DNA of 64,000 nt from Harmothoe impar. Taxonomy: Eukaryota; Annelida; Polychaeta; Phyllodocida; Polynoidae. Both the position numbers and the translations under genes were made by a program. The stretch spans positions 58,722,842 to 58,786,841 of the forward strand of contig OX381710.1 of the NCBI GenBank assembly GCA_947462335.1, written 5' to 3'. The notes beneath the pieces were generated by a model that ran no database searches, was not told the DNA's origin, and was given only the letters and a program-made list of their open reading frames with translations. Positions 46,273-54,920 of this stretch are shown here, one piece after another. Each line of letters begins with the position of its first letter. Position 1 is the first letter of the stretch.

Positions 46273-46378
46273 ATAGGACTTACTTGGGTGTTAAAATAGA
46301 AGTTGAAACTCTATGACCAGTGCAGCTCTATGACCGGCACACCTCTATGACAGGGGCCAAACTTCATCAGGGCTAATA

Positions 46379-46560
46379 GGAACCTTTAGCAAACCCGACT
46401 TAGCTCATCTTACCCGTCATAGCCTATGCTTCAATCACTGCTCGTAATTAGGGACCTTTAGCAACCATGTAAAAGCTCATAAAACGCAAACGTAGCAGTT
46501 CTGAAAGGATAGGATACGTTTGCGTTTAATGAGCTACGTTGGGTTTGCTAAAAGTCCCTA
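46379..46560. mobile_element. small MITE, same family, with an internal extra end
   Basis: AACCTTTAGCAAACCCGACTT at the left is inverted at the right (GGGTTTGCTAAAAGTCCC). A third copy of the end (AGGGACCTTTAGCAACC) lies inside at 46452, suggesting one insertion into another. Confidence 0.6.
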
Positions 46561-46660
46561 ATAGGACCGAACCAATCTTCCTCAGGGCTTTGTAGGGCGC
46601 CATAGTTGGCTCTCTGAAGATTAGCCTTCAGTATTTCTACCTTTGCAAAGTACATGCACA

Positions 46661-46733
46661 GGCCCGGTTGGCACAGTCGGTAGAACAGTGGACTGCAAAT
46701 CTCAAGGTGAAGGGTTCTCTTCTCACAGCTGCC
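46661..46733 (+). repeat. tRNA-like segment, right arm
   Basis: GGTTGGCACAGTCGGTAGAAC resembles a tRNA A-box region and GAAGGGTTC the B-box start. The acceptor ends do not pair, so it is a tRNA-derived repeat. Confidence 0.55.
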
Positions 46734-47139
46734 AATAGTTGTACTCGTGTACAGAAGGGGGAAGTGCAATAAATAACAAATGCATAATAGATAAAGTCCA
46801 ATTCTAAAATAGAACTTCATTTTTTTTTGTATTCACATTAAAAAAGATCGAATGACGTACAACTCTACCTAGGGTTAGATTGGCATAGAAATAATAGCAT
46901 TTACACAAAATTCTATATATATCAATTGGTTGATGCTAGGTTACGTTTATGTAATTTACGTAAATAAACCAGGAAATAACGTTTGCATTACGTATACAAA
47001 CGTTCAATAACGTTCATTTAGGTTTAATAACGTAAATGAACCCTTACATTTGGACGTTATTTAACGTAGTAAAGTTACGTAATTCAAACATAAAAATCAC
47101 GTTCATTGAACGTTAGGTAACGTAAGTGTGTTTACTGGG

Positions 47140-49204
47140 CAGGCGGTGAGTAGGAGGGATGGCGTGACCAGACTACATAGTACTGCCTTAATGCTGCCGT
47201 GCATGTGACTGCATGTACAGCAGGTCAGACAGCAGGTGTGCACCTAGCGGCACAACACAGGTGTGTCAGGGATGTACAGGGAGGGGGGGAGGGTTACAGA
47301 CAGAGACAGACAGAGACAGCAATCAAATACAGACACACAGAGGGACAGTGACAGCGTCAAGCACAGCGTTATGCCCCGGGCTTATAGTCTGTAGTTCCTT
47401 TACCCCAGCTTAGTCACCGGGGCATTGGTCAGAGTGACTAACTGATATTCAAAAATGACTAAGCCAGAACAAAATATCACAATATTATTACTAGAACTCC
47501 AGAAGGAATTGAGAATTATTAAATAGTCTTTTTTTTCTTCTATTATGCAGAACATAATAAACACAATCCAAATCTTTTACAATTTTCTCAAAAAGACTCA
47601 GCTAATACTCATAGAAATGAAAAGATTAGGGTGGGTTTGTCACTACTGACTCACCTCATAGTATCAACTAGCCGTGGTTGGTCATATAGGGAGCCAGAAG
47701 GTGACTGAGTTGTAAGCCAGCACAGGCTGTACTATCCGACCCTCAGTATATAGTATTCGAGGTCAGAATGTCAGTGCAGAAAGACAGGAACACGGAGAAG
47801 GAGGGAGAGAGGACAGGAGGAATTGGGAGACAAATTTATGATACAAAGGCACGTTAGGAGCACAGACAGAAATACAATTTATGTCTGGTGTTTGGGGAGA
47901 GACACAGCGTAAGGAGGAGTGGTTGTTAAAGATGGCACGGGTGTAGACGAAGACAGTAGCACAGGGAGGCACGGCGTTAGGAACGCATCCAGGGAGGATG
48001 GTGTACAAAACTGGTGGTGGCTTGGGGAGGGAATGGAGAGATGGGTAGAGGGGGTAATGAGAAAGGGTGGGATAAAGAGAGGCATCAGAAGGTATAAAGT
48101 AGTCTGGACAGAAGGCGACAACCGATGGTGATCGCATCGAGGACCCTTAACATGCCCTTTCTGTGGGCAATATTGATCTCTAAGACCCTATCCATCTATT
48201 GTGGCAAACCTTCTTAGTAGGCTGACGTCTGCAAGCAACGTTCGCAGAGTATATAGTGGGGTGAGGTGGAGTCTATTCGCTCTATTGTCCCTGTCAGCCT
48301 CAGAACCTTCTATTTTCTCATCTCACTTCTTCCGGTGCCTCTACATTTAGAATTCGCTATTCCTTTCCTCATCCTACTGTTTCTGACTCATATCAAATAA
48401 ATGAAAACACTAAGTACACACAGTTGATCTTTAAAGAAGATTGTCATCGGTAGTGTAAACAGTTTCAAGGAAATCCTAATGCAAACACTTCAGACTTTCC
48501 AATATCTACAGAAGCCATCGCTTGAGTTCAAATGGATTCAAGCCTCAGAGCATTCAATTCCCCACATATCAAGATCTTATCCCTGACTCAGCCTGGATGG
48601 CAGTCCAATCAGCATTCCAGTCACCATATAGATGGTGCCAAGATGTGATCACTGTCCTGAAAATCTAATCAGGCTTGTCACCCTGCGGATCAAGACTGGT
48701 TCCATGGAGTACCATTCCCCCTTTCCAGTTGTAATTCGCAAACATCAGTGGGGGTACTTGGAAATACATTAAGGTGACGCCTTGATTGATTTTCAGATTA
48801 TGTTGATAGTGTCAGAAATCTAAGATAAGACATTTCATTGCAAGATTACAACCAAGTGCCCATTGGAACTGTGAAAGATGAAGCAACCTGTTGTTCAACA
48901 AGAGGCTCTTCTTTTGAATTATCTTGTGCAACACCCTACTCGTCATTTGGAGATATCAATATGGGTCCATCCTTTTATATTATGTTGCCCCAAATATGCA
49001 TGTCTGTATACATATTCAAATCACTTGGTCCCCCCGCCACACACACACACACACATAGCACACGTTTTATTCTGCATCCCTACCGCTGTCGATATGATTA
49101 TTCATACTACAGTTGGCTGGGAGAACAAAAGAAACTGTCTGTCTATATGACACATACAAACCAACCAAACCAATCACTGGCTATAAGGCAGAAACGTATA
49201 TATG
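47140..49204. other. host sequence, no supported gene
   Basis: A CAGACAGAGA simple repeat lies at about 47295-47325 and a CA run near 49040. The open frame at 47763-48137 is proline/serine-rich but has no motif, and its plus-strand shadow is equally open. Confidence 0.4.
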
Positions 49205-49330
49205 CATAAGTAGCCGCATGAGCCTTGGACAACGGTAATCACCCTGAGCTGGCACTGTGGACAATTACCCTGTCCTTATCTGATAACAAGTATACAGTAA
49301 CTCACTTGCACCACATCTACTACATGTTCA
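49205..49330 (+). repeat. dispersed repeat related to 27465-27610
   Basis: Shares GAGCCTTGGACAACGGT, GGACAATTACC and CACATCTACTA-type blocks in order. Confidence 0.5.
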
Positions 49331-49472
49331 GCACATGTTCAGGTGCAGTTATATACAATAATAGCTGTGCTATATGTTCTATGTCAGTTGGAGGGACCAG
49401 GAGATGTGCAGTCCGTATGCTACCAGCTTGGTCTGTGAACCCCCTGTACTATGTGGGCCGAATCGCACACTT

Positions 49473-49552
49473 CCAGTATTGATTACCTCTCAGCTGTCCC
49501 AGTAATCGGATTTGTAATTTCCTGCTTACAACTACACTGGGTTGGATAGGCA
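49473..49552 (+). repeat. dispersed repeat also found at the right flank of element B
   Basis: Shares CAGTATTGAT, CCTCTC..GCTGTC, CAGTAATCG and GGATAGG blocks with 61390-61475. Confidence 0.55.
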
Positions 49553-50841
49553 GCAGTGCAAGGCATTGCCATGCTAGCCTATGGGGTATCATCCTAGATC
49601 TTCGTATGAGTCCATTAGCTTCGATTCTGAATCACCCAATGTGAGTTTGGAAAGAACTTTATCAGTTAATACACGCTTTCGTTTATTTACCTTTTCCGAG
49701 AAATAGCATGCACAGAAACACCAAAGCTAACAATAGAGAGCAGCTTTACCGTTCTCCCCAAGCAGATGAAAAGTTTGCTTGGGTTGTCTAGATTGTGTTC
49801 CTTGTCTCCACCCTTCAAGTTCAAGTTCAGATTCATTACGTCCTATTGAAAACATGTCATGCACATGTTATGCAGTTGCAATACTGGGCCAACTAACCAT
49901 TGGGAATACAAACAAGGATCAATTTATAAGTTATGATATCAACAATATTCAGTAAATGACAGAGACTATTGAATGGTCGCTACCTCTCTTCGATATTCAC
50001 GATATATGTTTTTCCTGTCTCTGTCTATCTATGGTGCACCGTCATAATTAATATCACTGGCATCAATAGATAAGACATTATTTAGATTAGGGTTGTCATG
50101 CTGTGTAAAATGGGCTCCAGAGACCACCTATCTCTCTCCTTAAGCCAGTTCACCGATATTGTGATTTCAATATTATTGAAGATGGACTCGAGCGAGATAG
50201 AGGTGGCATAGCTAAATGCTCTTTGCTGTTATGAGAAATGCTGCAACTGGGTGTGTTTTCTCAGTATAAGTAAGTGTGAAGAACCGAGCCAATGCAAAGA
50301 GCTTATTCAGCTCAAAACAGGTCAACACCAGTTAACAATATTAATTTGGCATAAATGATCTGTTCTAAAGTGAAATATGAAAATATATATTGATAAACCA
50401 TCTGCACATCCTACAGAGGATCTGCACATTTCCAGTGATAACAATAAAAGAATTAATCAGGTGAATAGCATATGAAAACAGCATAGTAAAATTAATAATA
50501 AAATTACATGTAATTTATCTTACTACACAACCATCTCTTCTGGTCAAGTTTAGTGATTGCCACCGGGCCACATCCTCCCTAACCCCCGACCCCTTAGAGG
50601 TCATTGACCCAGCCTACCTTTCTTTGACATTCTTAGATGGTGTTTATTCGGTCCAGAGGTGGGGATTCACTGAGTTCATTGATGTATCATAATCATCAAA
50701 GACATAGAGCAAAGCGGGAGTGAATGTAGCCCAGCAAATAAACTCGGTTCTGTGTTCTGGATGCTTCTACGTTAGTTGGGCCAAAGAACCAGAGTCTGTA
50801 CAGGCAGGGGGCAGCAGCAGTCTGTCGGCATCCTGTGCAAT
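49553..50841. other. host sequence left of element B
   Basis: AT-rich. I see nothing to annotate. Confidence 0.4.
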
Positions 50842-50847
50842 GTGGAC

Positions 50848-51266
50848 AGTAGTATAGTATGTATCGGAACGGGACTATAGTTAAGTACTGTTTATTACTC
50901 AATCGACATGCAGCCAATCAGAGGCCTCCATTTGGTCACGTGACCCGTTGCCATGGTAACGTGACCTACTTAGGGCTCTCAGCCAATCAGAAGCCAGCAT
51001 TCTGGGTGACCTACTGACCTACTTAGAAGCTCTCAGCCAATGAGAGGCCGGCATTCTGGTAACCATGGTAACGTGACCTGCTTACGTCACGTGACCTACT
51101 TAGGCTCAGCCAATCAGAAGCCGGCATTCTGGTAACTAGGGTAACGTGACCTACTTAGGGTTTGTTTGTAAACAACACCACGCGGCTCTCTTGTTTGTAA
51201 ACAACACCACGTGACACGTGCCTGTTTGTAAACAAACAACGTATATATAGAAAAAAACACAACAAG
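50848..51266. repeat. element B left terminal inverted repeat
   Basis: The outer 98 bp equal those of A with one difference. The rest is B-specific: RFX-like GTTGCCATGGTAAC (50947-50960), repeated AGCCAATCAGAAGCC..GCATTCTGG, and three GTTTGTAAACAA palindromes (about 51164, 51193, 51222) next to CACGTG. It ends TATATATAG..ACACAACAAG. Confidence 0.88.
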
Positions 51267-51339
51267 TTCCATCTTATGTTAAAATTATATTTTCGAATAA
51301 AAAAGCACATCTGTAACTACGCGCGTTCTCATTCAAACA

Positions 51340-51975
51340 CTATAACACTATCATACCGTAGCAGCAGCAGGTAGGACCGGAAGAAAAGCAAGCGCACGAG
51401 CAGAAGCGACGACACCATTTGCACCATCCGGCCGTCGCGTTGGTAGCCCTACTACCCGTCGCGCGTTCCACTGGAGCGGCTTTAAGAGTGACAAATGACG
51501 ATTCTTTGTCGACGCGACTGCTAACATCAGCATCGGCAGCAGCATCGGCAGCATCGGCAGCAGCATCGGCAGCAGCGGCAGCAGCCTCGGCAGCAGCGGT
51601 AGCAGCAGTAGCAGCAGCGGCAGCAGCAGTAGCGTGAGCATTAGCAACAACAGCAGCAGCGACAGTAGCAAGGGCGGCAGAGCGGGCACTAGTAGCGTTA
51701 TCAGCGGCGTCATCGGCAGCCGCAACAGCATCAGCAGCAGCAGCGTCGGCATCGGTGGCATGAGTAGCTGCATCGGCGGCAGCAACAGCAGCAGTCACAG
51801 CCGCAGCGGCAACAACAACAACGTCGTCACGACCCGCGTCACTAACAGCCGCAGTAAATGCAGCAGTAGCACGCTGAGCAGCACTAGCAGCAGCAGCAGC
51901 AGAGGCTACAGCATCAGCTTCACATTCGCGCGCCGCTTCGTCATTCCGCTTCATGTCACGGTAGCAACTTTCCAT
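51340..51975 (-). CDS. alanine-rich helical protein with cysteine-rich tail, unknown function
   Basis: 212 residues from the ATG at 51975 (MESCYRDMKRNDEAAREC; purine at -3). The frame continues upstream but only through a CTA-repeat leucine run without an ATG, so I do not include it. Residues about 20-160 are Ala with regularly spaced Asp, Thr, Glu and Arg, predicting one long helix or coiled coil, partly an expanded GCN repeat. The last 30 residues hold about nine Cys (WCKWCRRFCSCACF..CCCY), suggesting metal binding or lipid attachment. It occupies the same place and strand as the Ala/Ser-rich PC4-like gene of element A and has the same TATA context, but I see no shared domain. A real gene is likely but not certain. 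Confidence 0.5.
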   Translation of the reverse strand: MESCYRDMKRNDEAARECEADAVASAAAAASAAQRATAAFTAAVSDAGRDDVVVVAAAAVTAAVAAADAATHATDADAAAADAVAAADDAADNATSARSAALATVAAAVVANAHATAAAAAATAATAAAEAAAAAADAAADAADAAADADVSSRVDKESSFVTLKAAPVERATGSRATNATAGWCKWCRRFCSCACFSSGPTCCCYGMIVL

Positions 51976-52005
51976 CACGAGGATCTGCAAATTGAGGCGC
52001 GGTGC

Positions 52006-52013
<8 letters not shown>

Positions 52014-52067
<54 letters not shown>
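52014..52067. repeat. TAG/CTA trinucleotide repeat
   Basis: A nearly pure run of TAG triplets in the presumed 5' leader of the minus-strand gene. Confidence 0.9.
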
Positions 52068-52068
<1 letters not shown>

Positions 52069-52108
52069 CGTGAACGATGATGACGATGCTGAATGTGGTT
52101 TCACTCCC

Positions 52109-52116
52109 CTTATATA
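52109..52116 (-). promoter_or_regulatory. TATA box of the Ala-rich gene
   Basis: TATATAAG on the minus strand within CCCCTTATATA, the same context as at 41385-41396 in element A. Confidence 0.6.
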
Positions 52117-52399
52117 CCCTTACGCCCCGCCTTTTTTCAAGCCACCGGCCAGCTGCCCCTTCACGGCAGGTCTTTAGATCAGCCTTAAGTCGCTTACTAC
52201 GTGGCTCATCATCCCTCTAATCGCATTTTCCAGCCGCCAGCCGGCTGTCTGCTGATGACAGGCGAGGGTGATTTGTTTTTTTCTTTAGATATAAGCCGCT
52301 TACCACACGCGCACCCTCTAGTCACAGACAGAGTGACAGAAAGGGAGGGGGTCGCTTTGTTCACGCTACCTGTAGTTGTTTTTCTATACACACGCTGAG

Positions 52400-52545
52400 C
52401 CCATGACCCGTTAATCCTTTATACAGGTAACACGCGTTCAACTAATTACCCTATTGTATGACAGTCGGTACACGGATTTAATTTTAAACCGCCTTCCCAT
52501 CTGGGATCCATGTCTGGCGGGGTGGAAGGATCCAGCTGAAAAGTG
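52400..52545. promoter_or_regulatory. promoter module shared with element A
   Basis: CCGTTAATCCTTTATACAG (52408-52426), TATGACAG and GGATCCAGCTGAAAA (about 52528-52542) occur in the same order and spacing style as the inverse of the duplicated module at 41495-41779 in element A. It lies in the divergent interval between the two accessory genes of B, as in A. Confidence 0.55.
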
Positions 52546-52621
52546 TGATTAGGGCTTTTGTTTCTCTTATGCTAGCAGCAGGTCAGCATGCGACAGCTGA
52601 AAATGTCAGACTCGCCGCTCC

Positions 52622-52629
52622 TATAAAAG
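52622..52629 (+). promoter_or_regulatory. TATA box above the 216-residue gene
   Basis: TATAAAAG about 230 bp above the ATG at 52854. The leader has a CCG-type repeat (about 52670-52715), as in the Death-domain gene of A. TATTTTCACTCAG at 52814-52826 could be a 3' splice site of a leader intron. Confidence 0.5.
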
Positions 52630-52853
52630 ACTGAGATGCGTCTCTCTTTCCACACACCCTTCTACCATCGCCGCCGACACCGCCACCGCCGGCCGGCCAG
52701 CCGACCGCCGCCACCGCCTGCAGTCACCGCCATCACGCCAGCAGGGAATTTCGAGCTGAGTCTGCTTATTGCTTATTTTTTTTCTTTGAGCTTTTTTTTG
52801 TTTTCTTAAATTTGTATTTTCACTCAGGCTTTTTTGTTTCGGAGGAAAGAAAT

Positions 52854-53504
52854 ATGGCGCTGCAGAGGGCGCGAGTTTCTAAAAGACGGTCGCGCGAACA
52901 AAGTGCTCTCCTCAACTGCCCGGCTATTTTTTTATCTCAAAGGAGAGAGCGTCACGTAGTTGAGGTTCACGCTTCTCTTGAGGCGTACCGAATTCTCGAG
53001 AAATGCAAAGCTGAGCGCCATCGTCGTTATACAAGAGCGGAAAAGGAAAACGTAGCGACATGGCCGAGAGCCGTCTTCTCAGAACAGCATTTACTCTACT
53101 ATTGCATAACAGCTGCTCTCAGCGCCCCCACTCGTTGGGCGTTTCATGAAAAGAAAGAGCGCCGCTACTCTCCTCACCCTACCTCCTCTTATAAAGTGAG
53201 AATAAGTGCTATGAAACGATTCGACAAGCCGATCGGTTTCTTGGGAGCGACTGCAGCTCCCACTCGGTGGGCGCGCGTTGTGGCCGACGTGAACACGGTC
53301 TCTAAACGTTTCGACGTCGTCACTTGTTATCCCGCATATTGCAACGCAGCCGAATTGAAGAAGATAGGGACGCACTATTTTAAACCATACGCTCCAATAT
53401 GTATTTGTCACCGCCGCGCTCACACGCCTTATTGCTTTTTCGAGACGATCGTGTCACAACACAGAAATAGAAAAAAAAACGGCAAAGCGACGAGCTTTGC
53501 CTAA
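52854..53504 (+). CDS. basic orphan protein, unknown function
   Basis: 216 residues from ATG at 52854 (MALQRARVSKRRSREQ). I do not recognise it. It is rich in Arg, Lys and His, with a basic N-terminus, a basic C-terminus (RNRKKNGK) and two copies of APTRWA about 43 residues apart, each within a similar context. Cys and His residues (ICICHRRAHTPYC) near the end could bind metal. There is no signal peptide or membrane segment. It has its own TATA box and a hairpin about 110 bp after the stop. Its position right of the divergent promoter parallels the Death-domain gene of A, but no Death-domain pattern is seen. Host-interaction or DNA-binding roles are guesses only. Confidence 0.5.
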   Translation: MALQRARVSKRRSREQSALLNCPAIFLSQRRERHVVEVHASLEAYRILEKCKAERHRRYTRAEKENVATWPRAVFSEQHLLYYCITAALSAPTRWAFHEKKERRYSPHPTSSYKVRISAMKRFDKPIGFLGATAAPTRWARVVADVNTVSKRFDVVTCYPAYCNAAELKKIGTHYFKPYAPICICHRRAHTPYCFFETIVSQHRNRKKNGKATSFA

Positions 53505-53509
53505 ATGAT

Positions 53510-53510
<1 letters not shown>

Positions 53511-53543
<33 letters not shown>

Positions 53544-53600
53544 CCTCCTCCTCCTCCTCCTCCTCCTCTTCCTCCTCCTCCTCCTCCTCTTCTTCTTTTT
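53511..53600. repeat. poly-A followed by TCC repeat
   Basis: About 30 A are followed by about 60 bases of TCC/CTC triplets, a purine-pyrimidine strand asymmetry. Confidence 0.9.
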
Positions 53601-53612
53601 TTAAAAAAAAAT

Positions 53613-53655
53613 AAATATTTGTATCAGACTCCTCTGGAGTCTGATACAAACATTT
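53613..53655. other. 20-bp-arm hairpin downstream of the orphan gene
   Basis: The arms AAATATTTGTATCAGACTCC and GGAGTCTGATACAAACATTT pair with one mismatch around a 3-base loop. It corresponds in position to the palindrome after the Death-domain gene of A. Confidence 0.8.
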
Positions 53656-53863
53656 ATGACTATTGAGTGAAAATAGAATTTTATCGCAAAAAAAAAAAAA
53701 AGCACTTCTGCCGCCGCTACTGTGACACCGGCCGGAATCAATAAAAAGGTCGGCGGACTTTTCTCCACAACCATTCACCACCGACCGTTCGAGTGAGAAA
53801 CACAGCAGACAGTCAGACACACAACCGCTCTCTGACGCGTCCTGAAAAAAAAACAAAAAAAAA

Positions 53864-54574
53864 ATGTCCAGTAGTAAAAGCAAACTCTTCACAGAAATTC
53901 ATTTCGACGCTCGACTACAAGGACCCTTTAGTTGTATCATTAGCGGTCCGTCGGGTTGTGGAAAATCGCGCTTGGTGGATCAATTTCTGAGCGACGTGAA
54001 CAATTTGGTCACGCCGCCGGTGGAAAAGACTTACGGCGAGTGGCAACCTCTGTTTGAAAAAATGGCAAATCGGTACGGTGTGGAATTCAGAGAAGGTCTT
54101 CCTAGCAAAGAGTCTATAGCGGGAGACGTGGAAGTAGCAGAAGACGCTGTACGACCCCACACTCTACTGATATTGGACGATCTGATGAGCAGTTCCAATC
54201 AGCAAGTGGTAGCCGACATCTTTACTAAATACTCGCATCACTGGAACGTGAGCGTCATATACATCACTCAGAACCTCTTCCAGAAATCACCCGACTTTCG
54301 AACTATGAGTCTGAACGCTCACTACATGATCGTTTTCAAGAACCCGCGCGACATGGGGCAAATAGCTAGTCTGTCTCGCCAGGTGTTTCCGTCCAACGCG
54401 GCGGCCCTCTCTAGTATATTTACCCATGAACTCAAGCGACCTCACTCATACCTCCTCCTGGACTTCAAGCAGTCAACACCTGACGATCTGAGAATACGCT
54501 CCTCTTTGACGGCCATACACTCTCAGCTAGTGTTCGTACCGCTAGACAAAAAAAAGAACAACAGAAAGCAGTAG
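53864..54574 (+). CDS. genome-packaging ATPase (FtsK-HerA family)
   Basis: 236 residues. Walker A is GPSGCGKS (28-35) and Walker B is LLILDDL (101-107), followed by YITQN (about 135) as a sensor-type motif. Size and motifs fit the A32-like packaging ATPases of Polintons and related viruses, which drive DNA into preformed capsids. The start is preceded by A-runs (53845-53863, broken by one C). A TATA-like AATAAAAAG lies at 53740. First gene of the tightly spaced plus-strand cluster. Confidence 0.93.
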   Translation: MSSSKSKLFTEIHFDARLQGPFSCIISGPSGCGKSRLVDQFLSDVNNLVTPPVEKTYGEWQPLFEKMANRYGVEFREGLPSKESIAGDVEVAEDAVRPHTLLILDDLMSSSNQQVVADIFTKYSHHWNVSVIYITQNLFQKSPDFRTMSLNAHYMIVFKNPRDMGQIASLSRQVFPSNAAALSSIFTHELKRPHSYLLLDFKQSTPDDLRIRSSLTAIHSQLVFVPLDKKKNNRKQ

Positions 54575-54587
54575 CAAAAAAAAAAAA

Positions 54588-54920
54588 ATGTCTTCTCATC
54601 TACTCGAAAGACACTTTGGTACTCTCAAGCACTTAGCTAAGTGCTCGCCAAAGGACTGCTCGCATCTAATAGACTCTGGAAGCGACGAGCTGATCGCAGC
54701 GTTGAGTGAGATCTGTCACAATTTACTGGTAGGGAACATCCCGCTCAGCGACAAACAACTGGACAAGCTTCGAGAATCGGCTGACGTGTTGAGGGAGGTC
54801 GGCAAAAAATCTACGCCCATCAAAAAAAAGAGACGCGTCTTGGTACAAGAGGGAGGTTTCCTCATTCCGGCTCTCATAGGGATGGCCTTACCGCTTATAA
54901 AGAGCATTCTCCGTATATGA
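54588..54920 (+). CDS. small conserved Polinton protein with hydrophobic C-terminus
   Basis: 110 residues, preceded by twelve A (54576-54587) after the ATPase stop. The order helical N-terminus, NLLVGNIPLSDKQLDKLR, a basic KKSTPIKKKRR stretch, then GGFLIPALIGMALPLIKSIL is a pattern I recognise from many Polinton-derived proteins; its exact role is not known to me. The terminal hydrophobic or amphipathic segment suggests membrane interaction. Its stop overlaps the next start as ATGA. Confidence 0.75.
   Translation: MSSHLLERHFGTLKHLAKCSPKDCSHLIDSGSDELIAALSEICHNLLVGNIPLSDKQLDKLRESADVLREVGKKSTPIKKKRRVLVQEGGFLIPALIGMALPLIKSILRI

Larger units (their letters stand above)
45270..47139. mobile_element. 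1.87-kb inverted-repeat element rich in ACGTT
   Basis: The tips CCCAGTAAACACACCTACGTT (left) and its near-inverse ending in GTGTGTTTACTGGG (right) enclose arms packed with AACGTTATTTAACGT-like motifs and a conserved TTACAT(T/C)TGGACGTT block. Each arm also carries a tRNA-like segment in opposite orientation. The centre holds two smaller inverted-repeat insertions. I see no transposase. Confidence 0.7.

Noticed and set aside
47763..48137. Pro/Ser-rich 124-codon minus-strand frame
   Set aside because: No motif, start context or conservation clue; likely chance in a purine-rich stretch.
52014..52104. N-terminal extension of the Ala-rich protein giving a poly-leucine signal-like segment
   Set aside because: The extension has no ATG start and the leucines come from a TAG/CTA microsatellite; the ATG at 51975 has a good context.
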